Shown here: in pieces, positions 1 through 8,732 of the stretch
Position numbering within the stretch: position 1 is the first letter of the stretch
Layout: every line of letters starts with the position of its first letter
Source: Janthinobacterium sp051380735
GTDB taxonomy: Bacteria; Pseudomonadota; Gammaproteobacteria; Burkholderiales; Burkholderiaceae_D
Length of the DNA stretch: 64,000 bases
Reading direction: 5' to 3'
Assembly: GCF_051380735.1 (NCBI RefSeq)
Contig: NZ_JBNYXQ010000013.1
Span: 1-64,000 of the forward strand
Program-made: the position numbers and the translations under genes
The notes under the pieces: model-generated
Told to the model about the DNA's origin: nothing
Databases searched by the model: none
Seen by the model: only the letters and a program-made list of their open reading frames with translations

Positions 1-1
1 G

Positions 2-220
2 CGGGCAGGCATCCGTGTGCGTGGCACGATCCATGTGCAAAACGTCAATGCCTATCACAGTCGCCTGCGCGGCTGGCTGAGCGCCTTTCATGGCGTGGCG
101 ACACGCTATCTGCCCAGCTACCTGGGCTGGCGGTGGATACTCGACGCCAGGAGAATTTTGTCCCCGGAAAGCTTGCTCAAAGCCACCATGGGGTCTTTCC
201 CACACTTGATGGTGACATAG
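2..220 (+). CDS. IS1595-family (ISXO2-like) transposase, C-terminal end, cut by window edge
   Basis: The reading frame is open from base 2 and ends at TAG 218-220. About 72 residues are visible. They contain the stretch HVQNVNAYHSRLRGW followed by GVATRYLPSYLGW, which is typical of the C-terminus of DDE/DDxD transposases of the IS1595/ISXO2 type (established family pattern, recalled, not searched). The catalytic acidic residues lie upstream of the window, so I cannot say whether the element is intact. No terminal inverted repeat could be confirmed between the stop codon and the next gene. It is transcribed towards the convergent efflux operon. Confidence 0.7.
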   Translation, partial: RAGIRVRGTIHVQNVNAYHSRLRGWLSAFHGVATRYLPSYLGWRWILDARRILSPESLLKATMGSFPHLMVT

Positions 221-223
221 CCT

Positions 224-255
224 AAAAAACGGCGCAATGGTCAGACCATTGCGCC
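224..255 (-). terminator. Rho-independent terminator of the RND efflux operon
   Basis: An 11-bp perfect stem (GGCGCAATGGT at 231-241 with ACCATTGCGCC at 245-255) and a 3-nt loop. Read on the minus strand it is followed by GTTTTTT. It lies 60 bp past the stop codon of the outer-membrane factor gene, so it most likely ends the efflux operon transcript. Confidence 0.85.
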
Positions 256-315
256 GCTATCAACAGACGTTTCCATGCTGCGGGCCGGCGTTGTCCGGCC
301 CGCAGTGCCGGAAAA

Positions 316-1809
316 CTAGTTGGCCGCCACCTGCGGCTCCGGCTCGCCCCAGCCACCACCCAGGGAGCGAATCAGCGCCACGGTGGTGACGGCGCGGTTG
401 CCGCGCAGTTGCACGGCGCTGCGTTCGATGGCCGACAGATTGCGCTGCGCGTCGAGCAGGTCCAGGTAGCTGGAACGGCCGGCGTCATACAGTTTCTGCG
501 CCAGGTCGGCCGAACGGCGTGCCGAGACCACGGCTTCGTCGATCTGCTGTGTCTGGCCAGCCAGGATCCGCAGGCCGGCAAGATTGTCTTCGACTTCGGC
601 AAACGCCACCAGCACGCTCTGGCGGTAGGTGCCGACCGATTCTTCCAGCTGCGCTTCGCTGCGCGCGACTGCCGCCTTGTTGCGGCCACCGTCGATGATG
701 GGCATCGACATCAAGGCGCCCAGCAGCCAGGAGCGGCTGCTCCACTTGAACACGTCGGAAAAAGTATCGGCCGCGCCGCCGCCCGAAGCGTTCAACATCA
801 GGGCCGGGAACATCGCCGATTTCGCCACGCCGATACGCGCATTCGACGCTTCCATGGTGCGCTGGGCCGAGGCAATATCGGGCCGGCGTTCCAGCAGCGT
901 CGACGGCAGGCCGGCGGGAATCACTGGCAAAAAGGCGCTGTTCTGCAGCGGATTGACGATGGCAGTGAAGCTGGCCGCAGGTTTACCCAGCAAGACCGCC
1001 AGCGCATGCTCGCCGGTGGCGCGCTGGCGCTGCAGGCCGATCGCCTCGGCGCGCGCCGTCGACAGTTCGGTGCGGGCCCGCGACAGGTCGAATTCGCCGA
1101 TATCGCCCAGGTCATAGCGGCGCTGGTTGACATGCACGCTTTCCTCGCGCAGGCGCACCGTCTCGGCGAGGGTCGCCAGTTCGGCGTCGAGCGCACGCAG
1201 CTGGAAGTAAGTCTGCGCCACGTCGGCCTGCAGCGACAGCAGCACCGAGCGATAGGTCGCTTCGACCGCCAGCGCATCGTTGCGCGAGGCGCTGACATTG
1301 GCCGCCACGCGGCCGAACAGGTCAACTTCGTAGCTGGCCGTCAGGTTGGCCTGGTAGACATTGGTGGCGGCCACCGGCGTGCCGTTCGGCAGGCCCAGCG
1401 AGGTAGTCGAAGCGCGGTTGCGCTGGCCGCCCACGTTCACGCCCACTTGCGGTATGCGGTCCGCTTCGGCGATGCCGGCAATCGCCCTCGCCTGCTTGAC
1501 GCGGGCGGCTGCCACGGCCAGGTTGGCATTGGCCTGCGTGGCCTGCGCAATCAGGCCGGTCAAGGTGGGGTCGTTAAACGCCAGCCACCATTCGCCGCGC
1601 GCCTGGCGTTCGGCGTAGTTCACCTGCGCCGGCGACCAGCGGGTGCCGTCCTGCGCCGTCTGCACCGCCGGCACTTGCGCTTCCTTGAAAGCGGCCGGGG
1701 TGGCGATCTGCGGCTGCTGGAAATCGGGCGCAGCGCACGCTGCCAGCAGTACGGCCGCTGCCATGGCGCCGAGCACTGGTTTGAACAGCGGGTTCAATTG
1801 GCTTTTCAC
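316..1809 (-). CDS. RND efflux outer-membrane factor lipoprotein (NodT/OprM family)
   Basis: A 497-residue outer-membrane channel of a tripartite drug-efflux pump. The N-terminus is a lipoprotein signal ending in LLAAC, with Cys25 as the lipidated residue. The rest has the duplicated TolC-like alpha-barrel repeats, with the usual ending around a DLLDAQRNL motif. I chose GTG at 1809. It has an AAGGAG ribosome site 8 nt upstream and overlaps the pump gene's stop codon as GTGA, so it is translationally coupled. A longer frame reaching to 2406 exists but lies inside the pump gene and lacks a signal peptide. It is the third gene of the operon and closest in arrangement to oprN/oprM genes. Confidence 0.92.
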   Translation of the reverse strand: MKSQLNPLFKPVLGAMAAAVLLAACAAPDFQQPQIATPAAFKEAQVPAVQTAQDGTRWSPAQVNYAERQARGEWWLAFNDPTLTGLIAQATQANANLAVAAARVKQARAIAGIAEADRIPQVGVNVGGQRNRASTTSLGLPNGTPVAATNVYQANLTASYEVDLFGRVAANVSASRNDALAVEATYRSVLLSLQADVAQTYFQLRALDAELATLAETVRLREESVHVNQRRYDLGDIGEFDLSRARTELSTARAEAIGLQRQRATGEHALAVLLGKPAASFTAIVNPLQNSAFLPVIPAGLPSTLLERRPDIASAQRTMEASNARIGVAKSAMFPALMLNASGGGAADTFSDVFKWSSRSWLLGALMSMPIIDGGRNKAAVARSEAQLEESVGTYRQSVLVAFAEVEDNLAGLRILAGQTQQIDEAVVSARRSADLAQKLYDAGRSSYLDLLDAQRNLSAIERSAVQLRGNRAVTTVALIRSLGGGWGEPEPQVAAN

Positions 1810-4800
1810 GATACATCTCCTTCCAGGTCCAGCACCGGCGCGGCGGGGCGCTTGGCGGCAACTGGTTTTTTCTCGAAACGCTGCGCCAGGGTGCGCAGCA
1901 ATACATAAAATACAGGCGTCAGGAACAGGCCGAAGAAGGTCACGCCCAGCATGCCGGCAAACACCGCCACACCCATGGCATGGCGCATTTCCGAACCGGC
2001 ACCGTGCGAGAACACCAAAGGCACCACGCCCATGATGAAGGCGATCGACGTCATCAGGATCGGACGCAGACGCAGGCGGCAAGCTTCCAGCGCGGCTTGC
2101 ACCACGGTGCGGCCATGGTCTTCCAGTTCGCGCGCAAATTCGACGATCAGAATCGCATTTTTCGACGCCAGCCCGACCAGCACGAACAGCGCGATCTGGG
2201 TAAACACGTTGTTGTCGCCACCGGTGAGTTTCACGCCCAGCAGCGCGCACAGGATCGACATCGGCACGATCAGAATCACGGCCAGCGGCAGGGTCCAGCT
2301 TTCGTACTGGGCAGCGAGTACCAGGAACACCAGCAGCACGCACAGCGGGAACACATAGATCATCGTGTTGCCGGACAAGATGTCCTGGTAGGTCAGCTCG
2401 GTCCATTCATACGAAATCCCTTGCGGCAGCACTTCCTTGGCGATGCGTTCCAGCGCCGCTTGCGCCTGGCCACTCGATACACCCGGTGCCGGGCCGCCAT
2501 TGAAATCGGCTGCGGCGTAGGCGTTGTAGCGCTGCACGCGGTCCGGACCATAGCTGTCTTTTACGCGCATCAGGGAAGACAGCGGGATCATCTCGCCCTT
2601 GTCGCTACGGACCTTCAGCTGCGCGATGTCCTGTGCATGCGAACGGAACTCGGCATCGGCCTGCACGCGCACCTGGTAGGTGCGGCCAAACTGGTTGAAG
2701 TCATTCACGTACAAGGAGCCCAGGTTGATCTGCAAGGTCTGGTAGATGGTTGCCAGCGGCACGCCCAGCTGCTTGGCCTTGACACGGTCGACATCGGCGA
2801 ACAGCTGTGGCACGTTGATCTGGTAACCCGAGAACACGCCCGCCAGTTCCGGTGTCTGGTAAGCCTTGCCGGCCAGCGCCTGGGTGGCGTTGTACAGCGC
2901 GTCGTAACCGAGATTGCCGCGGTCTTCGATCATCATCTTGAAGCCGCCGATGGTACCGAGGCCGTTGACCGGCGGTGGCGGGAACACCATGATGAAGGCA
3001 TCCTGGATACCACCCAGGCGCTTGTTGATCTCGGCCGCGATGGCGCCACCGGACAACTCCTTGGTGGTGCGCTCGTCGAACGGCTTCAGGGTGGCGAACA
3101 CGATACCGGCGTTCGGCGCATTGGTGAAGTCGTTGATCGACAGGCCCGGGAAGGCGATCGTCGATTCCACGCCAGGCACCGACTTGATGACGTCGGACAT
3201 GCGGCGTACCACGTCTTCGGTGCGGTCCAGCGAGGCAGCGTCAGGCAGTTGCGCGAAACCGACCAGGTATTGCTTGTCCTGGCCAGGCACGAAACCGGCA
3301 GGCACGGCCTTGAACACGAACACGGCGGCGATCACCAGCAGCGCATACACGCCCAGCGAGGCGCTCTTGCGGCCCAGCACACCTTTGACACCGGCTTCAT
3401 AGCGGTGCGAAGCACGGCCGAAGAAGCGGTTGAACCAGGCGAAGAAACGCCCGAAGACCTTGTCCATGCCGCGCGTCAGCGCATCTTTCGGCGCATCGTG
3501 CGGTTTCAACAGCGCGGCCGACAGGGCCGGTGCCAGGGTCAGCGAGCTGAAAGCCGAGATCACGGTCGAAATCGCGATGGTCAGCGCGAACTGGCGATAG
3601 AACTCGCCCGACAGGCCGGGCACGAAGGCGATCGGCACGAACACGGCGCACAGCACCAGCGCGATGGCGACGATAGGACCGCTGACCTCTTTCATGGCCT
3701 GGATGGTGGCGTCGCGCGGCGACAGGCCTTCCTCGATATTGCGCTCGACGTTTTCCACCACCACGATGGCGTCATCGACGACGATACCGATGGCCAGCAC
3801 GAGGCCGAATAGCGACAGGGTATTGATCGAAAAACCAAAGCCCAGCATCACGGCAAAGGTACCGACGATGGAGACCGGCACGGCCAGCAGCGGAATAATG
3901 GAAGCGCGCCAGGTTTGCAGGAAGATGATCACCACCAGCACCACCAGGGCTATCGCTTCGAGCAGCGTATGGATCACGGCTTCGATCGACGAACGCACGA
4001 ACTGGGTCGGGTCGTACTCGATGCGGTATTCCACGCCTTGCGGAAAGTCTTTTTTCAGTTCTTCCATCTTGGCGCGCACGTCGGAAGACAGTTGCAGCGC
4101 GTTGGCGTTCGGGGCCTCGAAAATACCCATGCCGACGGCCGGATTATTGTTCAGCAAGGACCGCAGCGAGTAGCTGTTGGCGCCCATTTCGACGCGTGCC
4201 ACGTCTTTCAGTTGCGTCACCGCGCCGTCGCTATTGGTGCGCACGATAATGGCGCCGAATTCCTCGGGCGACTGCAAACGGCCCTGGGTATTGACGGTCA
4301 GCTGGAACGGCGAGTTTTTCGCCGGCGAAGCACCGATCACACCGGCGGCGACCTGCACGTTCTGTTCGCGGATGGCCTCGACGACATCATTGGCCGTCAT
4401 GCCGCGTGCCGCCACTTTTTGCGGGTCGAGCCAGATGCGCATGGCGTAGTCGCCGGCGCCAAAGATCTGGATGTCGCCCATGCCGGGCAAACGGGCCAGC
4501 TGGTCCTTGACGTTCAGCACCGCGTAGTTACGCAGGTACATATCGTCATAGCGTTTGTTGGGCGAGACCAGGTGCACCACCATGGTCAGGTTGGGCGAGG
4601 ACTTGACGGTCGTCACGCCGATCTGGCGCACTTCTTCGGGCAGGCGCGGCAAGGCGCGCTGCACGCGGTTCTGTACCTGCGTCTCGGCCTGCTCGACGTT
4701 GGTGCCGATCTTGAAGGTGATCGTCAGCATCATCGCGCCGTCGGACGTGTTTTGCGAGGACATATAGAGCATGTTCTCGACACCGTTGATCTGTTCCTCC

Positions 4801-5000
4801 AACGGGGCGGCGACAGTTTCGGCGATCACTTTCGGGTTGGCGCCAGGATACTGGGCGCGCACCACCACCGATGGCGGCACGACGTCGGGGTATTCCGAGA
4901 TCGGCAGGCCGAAGATCGACAGCATCCCGGCCACGAAAATGACTATCGACAGCACCGCCGCGAAGATCGGCTTGTCGATGAAAAAGCGTGAAAAGTTCAT
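1806..5000 (-). CDS. RND efflux pump inner-membrane transporter (HAE1 family, MexF-like)
   Basis: A 1064-residue proton-driven drug exporter of full family length. It begins MNFSRFFIDKPIF and has the LPISEYP segment, two large periplasmic porter loops and 12 predicted membrane helices. The helix-4 motif GIVVDDAIVVVEN carries the two Asp residues of the proton relay. The sequence style is closest to the MexF/OqxB/BpeF branch, which in other bacteria exports chloramphenicol, fluoroquinolones and trimethoprim; the substrate here is not visible. It sits between the adaptor gene (3 nt away) and the outer-membrane channel gene (4-bp overlap). No MexT-type LysR regulator directly adjoins the operon. 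Confidence 0.95.
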   Translation of the reverse strand: MNFSRFFIDKPIFAAVLSIVIFVAGMLSIFGLPISEYPDVVPPSVVVRAQYPGANPKVIAETVAAPLEEQINGVENMLYMSSQNTSDGAMMLTITFKIGTNVEQAETQVQNRVQRALPRLPEEVRQIGVTTVKSSPNLTMVVHLVSPNKRYDDMYLRNYAVLNVKDQLARLPGMGDIQIFGAGDYAMRIWLDPQKVAARGMTANDVVEAIREQNVQVAAGVIGASPAKNSPFQLTVNTQGRLQSPEEFGAIIVRTNSDGAVTQLKDVARVEMGANSYSLRSLLNNNPAVGMGIFEAPNANALQLSSDVRAKMEELKKDFPQGVEYRIEYDPTQFVRSSIEAVIHTLLEAIALVVLVVIIFLQTWRASIIPLLAVPVSIVGTFAVMLGFGFSINTLSLFGLVLAIGIVVDDAIVVVENVERNIEEGLSPRDATIQAMKEVSGPIVAIALVLCAVFVPIAFVPGLSGEFYRQFALTIAISTVISAFSSLTLAPALSAALLKPHDAPKDALTRGMDKVFGRFFAWFNRFFGRASHRYEAGVKGVLGRKSASLGVYALLVIAAVFVFKAVPAGFVPGQDKQYLVGFAQLPDAASLDRTEDVVRRMSDVIKSVPGVESTIAFPGLSINDFTNAPNAGIVFATLKPFDERTTKELSGGAIAAEINKRLGGIQDAFIMVFPPPPVNGLGTIGGFKMMIEDRGNLGYDALYNATQALAGKAYQTPELAGVFSGYQINVPQLFADVDRVKAKQLGVPLATIYQTLQINLGSLYVNDFNQFGRTYQVRVQADAEFRSHAQDIAQLKVRSDKGEMIPLSSLMRVKDSYGPDRVQRYNAYAAADFNGGPAPGVSSGQAQAALERIAKEVLPQGISYEWTELTYQDILSGNTMIYVFPLCVLLVFLVLAAQYESWTLPLAVILIVPMSILCALLGVKLTGGDNNVFTQIALFVLVGLASKNAILIVEFARELEDHGRTVVQAALEACRLRLRPILMTSIAFIMGVVPLVFSHGAGSEMRHAMGVAVFAGMLGVTFFGLFLTPVFYVLLRTLAQRFEKKPVAAKRPAAPVLDLEGDVS

Positions 5001-5003
5001 GGT

Positions 5004-6272
5004 TTATTCCTTGGAAGTCGATGCTGCCTTGGCGGCTGCCTTGTCTTGCGTATTGGCGGCGACCTTGGCATCTTTTTCTGCCGGTTTCGCGGGAGCGGCT
5101 GGCGCGGTCGGATCGAAGTCCATCGCCACCAGCTGCGGCGTGACCGGGGCGCCGGGGCGCACGCGCTGCAGGCCGTTGACGACGATCTTCTCGCCCGCTT
5201 TCAGGCCTTCGCGCACCACGCGCAGGCCGTTCGAGTTCGGACCCAGCTTGACGGCGCGGTATTCAGCCTTGTTGTCGGCACCCACCACGTACACGTATTT
5301 ACGGCTCTGGTCAGTACCGACGGCGCGGTCGCTGATCAACAAGGCCGACCCTTGCGCCTGAGGGCCGCTGCCGGTGTCGAGCTGGATGCGGGCAAACAGG
5401 CCAGGCACCAGCATGCGGTCGGCATTGGCAAAGGTGGCGCGCATGCGCACGCTGCCGGTGGCCGGATCGAGCTGGTTGTCGACGAATTCCAGCTTGCCTT
5501 CGTGCGGGTAGCCTTCTTCGTTGGCCAGGCCCACCTTGACGCTCACAGGGCCGCCCTTTTGCGCCGTACCGGCCACGCGCAGATAGGTGTCTTCGTCGCC
5601 GTCGAAGCTGGCGTAGATGCGGTCGGTCGATACCACCGAAGTGAGAATGGCGGTGGCGTCGATCAGGTTGCCGACGGTGATTTCAGCCTTCGATACACGG
5701 CCGCTGATCGGCGCCTGTACCTGGGTGTACGACAGGTTCAGCCTGGCCGCTTCATACGACGCTTGCGCGGCGCGCACATTGGCGTCCAGCTCTTTCAGAC
5801 CCGAAGCTTTTTCATCGAGTTCGCGCTGCGGGATGGCTTTTTCGGCCAGCAGTTTTTCGGCGCGGACCAGTTCAAGCTTGGCCAGTTCGGCCTTGGCGCG
5901 GGCCGAGGCGGCGGCGCCTTCGGCACGCGATACCTCGGCCTGGAACGGACGTGGATCGATCACGAACAGCACGTCGCCTTTTTTCACTTCGCTGCCCGGC
6001 TTGAAGTTCACCGAGGTAATGAAGCCGCCGACGCGCGAACGGATCTCCACACGTTCGATGGCTTCCAGGCGACCCGAGAATTCCTGGGTTTCGGTAATCC
6101 GTTTTTCAATCACGGCGGCGGTCGAGACCGGCGGGCCGCCGGCTGCGGGCGCGTCGGGCACCTTGCTGTTGGCCGAATCGCAGCCGGCCAGGCTGAACGC
6201 CACCAGGCCGGCAACAGCCAGCGCGGCCGCCAGCGGCTTGAGCAGGATAGAAATTTGTTGAACGTTTTTCAT
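5004..6272 (-). CDS. RND efflux periplasmic adaptor lipoprotein (membrane fusion protein, MexE-like)
   Basis: A 422-residue periplasmic adaptor that bridges the inner-membrane pump and the outer-membrane channel. The N-terminus is a lipoprotein signal with lipobox LAGC (Cys31). The core has the expected order: beta-barrel/lipoyl half (RVEIRSRVGGFI), a coiled-coil hairpin rich in Ala and Glu (about residues 100-170), the second lipoyl half (VQAPISGRVSKAEI) and a membrane-proximal C-terminus. The C-terminal 30 residues are Ala/Lys rich. It is the first gene of the three-gene operon, with about 200 nt of leader from the candidate promoter. Confidence 0.94.
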   Translation of the reverse strand: MKNVQQISILLKPLAAALAVAGLVAFSLAGCDSANSKVPDAPAAGGPPVSTAAVIEKRITETQEFSGRLEAIERVEIRSRVGGFITSVNFKPGSEVKKGDVLFVIDPRPFQAEVSRAEGAAASARAKAELAKLELVRAEKLLAEKAIPQRELDEKASGLKELDANVRAAQASYEAARLNLSYTQVQAPISGRVSKAEITVGNLIDATAILTSVVSTDRIYASFDGDEDTYLRVAGTAQKGGPVSVKVGLANEEGYPHEGKLEFVDNQLDPATGSVRMRATFANADRMLVPGLFARIQLDTGSGPQAQGSALLISDRAVGTDQSRKYVYVVGADNKAEYRAVKLGPNSNGLRVVREGLKAGEKIVVNGLQRVRPGAPVTPQLVAMDFDPTAPAAPAKPAEKDAKVAANTQDKAAAKAASTSKE

Positions 6273-6427
6273 TTTATTTCCCTGTTTTATGAAAATTTCT
6301 AATGGTATGAGCGACAGGAAGCCACCCAGCCGATTAAAGTGAATAAAGATGCTATGGCGCCCGACGGCGCTCGGTCAAAGATAAAGGGACCGCCTGCGTA
6401 CGAAAAGCGGGCGGGGTCGACAAACCG

Positions 6428-6445
6428 GCTGTGCGAACGCACAGC
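6428..6445. repeat. Perfect palindrome in the efflux operon leader
   Basis: GCTGTGCG-AA-CGCACAGC, an 8-bp perfect inverted repeat with a 2-bp spacer. It lies between the candidate promoter and the adaptor gene start. It could be a protein-binding site or a short RNA hairpin. It resembles TGTGCG-N8-CGCACA found at 24335-24354. Confidence 0.5.
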
Positions 6446-6471
6446 GCAGACGAATTAGGTATTCATGGAAC

Positions 6472-6510
6472 TACACTACACAGTGTAACAACCAGATCCA
6501 AAAAAGTAAA
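6472..6510 (-). promoter_or_regulatory. Candidate promoter and overlapping operator of the efflux operon
   Basis: On the minus strand there is TTTACT (6505-6510), a 17-nt spacer, then TACACT (6482-6487), each matching 4 of 6 sigma-70 consensus bases. The -10 box forms one arm of the inverted repeat TACACT-ACAC-AGTGTA (6472-6487). A repressor bound there would block transcription. This is inference from sequence only. The rest of 6273-6550 shows nothing else clear. Confidence 0.4.
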
Positions 6511-6550
6511 CCGATAAGTGTAATTTATTCCAGGGTGCAGAATCGCGGTG

Positions 6551-7411
6551 TCATGAGGTGGTCTCCTTGCTCAGGCCAGCGACAAAGCTGGCAATTTCAC
6601 CGAGGACGTGCACTTTGCACGCGCATTCATTGCGGGCGGTGGCGTCTTGCAGCGGCACTGCGGGCAAGCGCCGCACAGTAGTCTTGATGCCGCAGGCAAT
6701 CAGCTTGCTGCCGTATTGTTCAGCCTCGTCGCGCAATGGGTCATCCTCGCTCGAGACGATCAGCGCCGGCGGCAGGTTTTTCAGGCGGCTTGACTGCAGC
6801 GGCGACGCATACGGATGACTGCGATCGGCGGCGTTCGGCAGGTAGCTGCGGTAGGCGGCGGCGCAGGCATCAGCCACTTCCACCAGTTCCGGGCAACTCG
6901 GCAGCGAGCGCATCGAGCAGGTCGACAGGCCGGGATCGAGCATCGGCATGATCAGTACCTGCCCCGCCAGCGCCGGGCCGCCGCGGTCGCGCGACATCAT
7001 GGCGCATACGGCCGCCAGGTTGGCGCCCGCTTCGATGCCCGACACCAGCATCTGCTTGCCGGTCCAGCCCAGCTTGGCCTTGTTCTTCTTCGCCCACAGC
7101 AGCACGGCATGCGCGTCTTCGACGGCGGCTGGGAAAGGCCGCACGCTGGCCAGCGTGTAATTTGACGTCAGCACCACCTGGTCGGGATTGCCCAGTGCCA
7201 GGCAGCGCAAAAAATCATCGGCATCTTCCAGGTCGCCGTCATCAAAGCCGCCACCGTGAAAGAATACGAACAGGCTCGGCTTTTTCGCGCCCGGCACGCC
7301 GGCCGTATAGATGCGCGCCGCCAGCGGCCCCGCCTCGCCCTGCACTTCGATATCGCGTATCTTCAGCGACTCGGCAGGCGCCAGGTCGTCCGCGCTGGCG
7401 GGCGCATTCAT
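6551..7411 (-). CDS. HSL-type alpha/beta hydrolase homologue lacking its catalytic serine
   Basis: A 286-residue alpha/beta-hydrolase of the hormone-sensitive-lipase branch. It has the oxyanion motif HGGGF (residues 52-56) and the acid motif region SSEDDPLRDEAEQY. The nucleophile elbow, normally GDSAGG, reads GIEAGA (125-130), so the catalytic serine is Glu127. The usual HGF carrying the catalytic His is also not seen near the C-terminus. It is therefore probably not an esterase; a binding, sensing or scaffolding role is possible but unproven. Its ATG overlaps the stop codon of the upstream 71-residue gene (ATGA), so the two are likely translated together. Confidence 0.85.
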   Translation of the reverse strand: MNAPASADDLAPAESLKIRDIEVQGEAGPLAARIYTAGVPGAKKPSLFVFFHGGGFDDGDLEDADDFLRCLALGNPDQVVLTSNYTLASVRPFPAAVEDAHAVLLWAKKNKAKLGWTGKQMLVSGIEAGANLAAVCAMMSRDRGGPALAGQVLIMPMLDPGLSTCSMRSLPSCPELVEVADACAAAYRSYLPNAADRSHPYASPLQSSRLKNLPPALIVSSEDDPLRDEAEQYGSKLIACGIKTTVRRLPAVPLQDATARNECACKVHVLGEIASFVAGLSKETTS

Positions 7412-7623
7412 TGCGCCACCACCGGCGCTGCGGCCATGTTCATGTCCAGGCCGGCGTCATTAACGCACAGCAAGGTGCCTCCAACTTCATGGGTCAGGGC
7501 GCTGTAGCCGCTGGCCTCGGCTTGCGCCGCCTGCGAGTAAGCGTCCGTAAATACCATCGAAGCCAGAGCAAGCGAGCTCACTACCAGCGCGAACACTGCA
7601 AAGTTTCCATTCCGATGACCCAT
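7408..7623 (-). CDS. Small exported or membrane-anchored protein of unknown function
   Basis: A 71-residue protein that I do not recognise. A strong AGGAGG ribosome site sits 6 nt before the ATG, which supports it as a real gene. Residues about 8-25 are hydrophobic and followed by AYSQAAQA, consistent with a signal peptide or a single membrane anchor. The mature part would be only about 35-40 residues with one cysteine. It is the first gene of a two-gene unit with the degenerate hydrolase (4-bp overlap) and is divergent from a LysR regulator, which probably controls it. Confidence 0.7.
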   Translation of the reverse strand: MGHRNGNFAVFALVVSSLALASMVFTDAYSQAAQAEASGYSALTHEVGGTLLCVNDAGLDMNMAAAPVVAQ

Positions 7624-7679
7624 GATTTTCCTCCTGTAACTATCGACCGCCGTTTCTGCAACTTCGTATTTATGCTGCA

Positions 7680-7756
7680 GTACAACAACTATAAACTTGT
7701 TCTACAATCTGATAAAGTAGGCAATGATGAATTGATTGTTCAATATTCTGAACAAT
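7680..7756. promoter_or_regulatory. Two inverted repeats between the divergent small gene and LysR gene
   Basis: ATTGTTC-N8-GAACAAT (7735-7741 and 7750-7756) is a perfect 7-bp inverted repeat. GTACAACAA-N8-TTGTTCTAC (7680-7688 and 7697-7705) is a second one with one mismatch. Their centres are 53 bp apart, close to five helical turns. This arrangement suits a LysR-type regulator that represses itself and activates the divergent unit. The function is inferred. Confidence 0.5.
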
Positions 7757-7781
7757 GCGAAGTAAAGTGTCAGGAAATCAA

Positions 7782-8732
7782 GTGAACAAGCTACAAGCAA
7801 TGGAAGTGTTCATCCAGGTGGTCGATGCGGGCGGCTTTACGCGCGCGGCCGAAAACATGCAGTTGCCGAAGGCCACTGTGTCGACCCTGATCGCGGCGCT
7901 GGAAAGCAGCCTGTCGGTGAAACTGCTGAACCGCACCACCCGCCACGTCAGTATCACCTCGGACGGCGCCGCCTATTATGAACACTGCGTGCGCATCCTG
8001 TCGGACGTGCGCGAAGCGGAAGAGTCGCTGTCGCGCACGCGGCTCAACCCCAGCGGCCGTCTGCGGGTCGATGCACCGACCGCGCTGGCCAGCGAACTGC
8101 TGATCCCCGCCCTGCCCGACTTTTTCGCGCGCTACCCGGACATCGTGCTCGAACTCGGTTGCAGCGACCGCCCGGTCGACCTGATCGAGGAAGGCGTGGA
8201 TTGCGCCGTGCGCGGCGGCGAACTGGGCGATGTGAACCTGATCGCGCGCCGGGTCGGCGTGCTGCATTTCGTCACCTGCGCCTCGCCCGCCTACCTGGCC
8301 CATCACGGCACGCCGCAGCACCCGAACGACTTGCCGCGCCACCGTGGCGTGAATTTTTTCTCGGCCAAGACCGGTCGCACGTTCGAATGGGATTTCACGC
8401 GCGACGGCGAACGCATACAGATCGCCATGCCCAGCCATATCGCGCTGAACGACTCGAACGCCTACACGGCGGCCGGCGTAGCCGGCCTGGGCATCGTGCA
8501 GATGACGCATTTCATGCTTGCGCCCTTGATGGAACAAGGCAAAATGGTCGAGTTGCTCACCGAGTGGGAATCCGACCCGCTGCCGATCCACGTGATCTAT
8601 CCGCCCAACCGCCACCTGTCGGCCAAGGTGCGCGTGTTTGTCGAATGGGTCGCCGACATGTTTACCAACCACCCGGCCACGCAAATGAAAACGAAGTTTG
8701 CGCGCGCCGGCCAGACCGAGGTCCAGCCATGA
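7782..8732 (+). CDS. LysR-family transcriptional regulator
   Basis: A 316-residue regulator of standard LysR length. It has an N-terminal winged helix-turn-helix (about residues 1-60, with GGFTRAAENMQLPKATVS) and a C-terminal substrate-binding domain of the CrgA-like subgroup (RLRVDAPTALA onward). I chose GTG 7782, which has AGGA 6 nt upstream. An in-frame ATG at 7755 lies inside the inverted repeat and has no ribosome site. Its stop codon overlaps the next gene's start (ATGA), so it is co-translated with the dehydrogenase. Likely targets are the divergent small-protein/hydrolase unit and itself. Confidence 0.88.
   Translation: MNKLQAMEVFIQVVDAGGFTRAAENMQLPKATVSTLIAALESSLSVKLLNRTTRHVSITSDGAAYYEHCVRILSDVREAEESLSRTRLNPSGRLRVDAPTALASELLIPALPDFFARYPDIVLELGCSDRPVDLIEEGVDCAVRGGELGDVNLIARRVGVLHFVTCASPAYLAHHGTPQHPNDLPRHRGVNFFSAKTGRTFEWDFTRDGERIQIAMPSHIALNDSNAYTAAGVAGLGIVQMTHFMLAPLMEQGKMVELLTEWESDPLPIHVIYPPNRHLSAKVRVFVEWVADMFTNHPATQMKTKFARAGQTEVQP

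Noticed and set aside
409..1908. Long plus-strand open frame (499 codons) opposite the outer-membrane factor gene
   Set aside because: It is an antisense shadow of a well-supported efflux gene, is full of Arg/Gln/His runs from high-GC antisense reading, and has no ribosome site or recognisable domain. Similar long antisense frames opposite the RND pump, dadA, glpV, nasA and nirB were rejected for the same reason.
1810..2406. Upstream extension of the outer-membrane factor frame
   Set aside because: It lies within the RND pump gene, lacks a signal peptide, and the GTG at 1809 has a ribosome site and a lipoprotein signal.
8159..8728. Upstream extension of the dehydrogenase frame
   Set aside because: It runs inside the LysR gene in another frame with Arg-rich nonsense; the family's N-terminus begins after ATG 8729.
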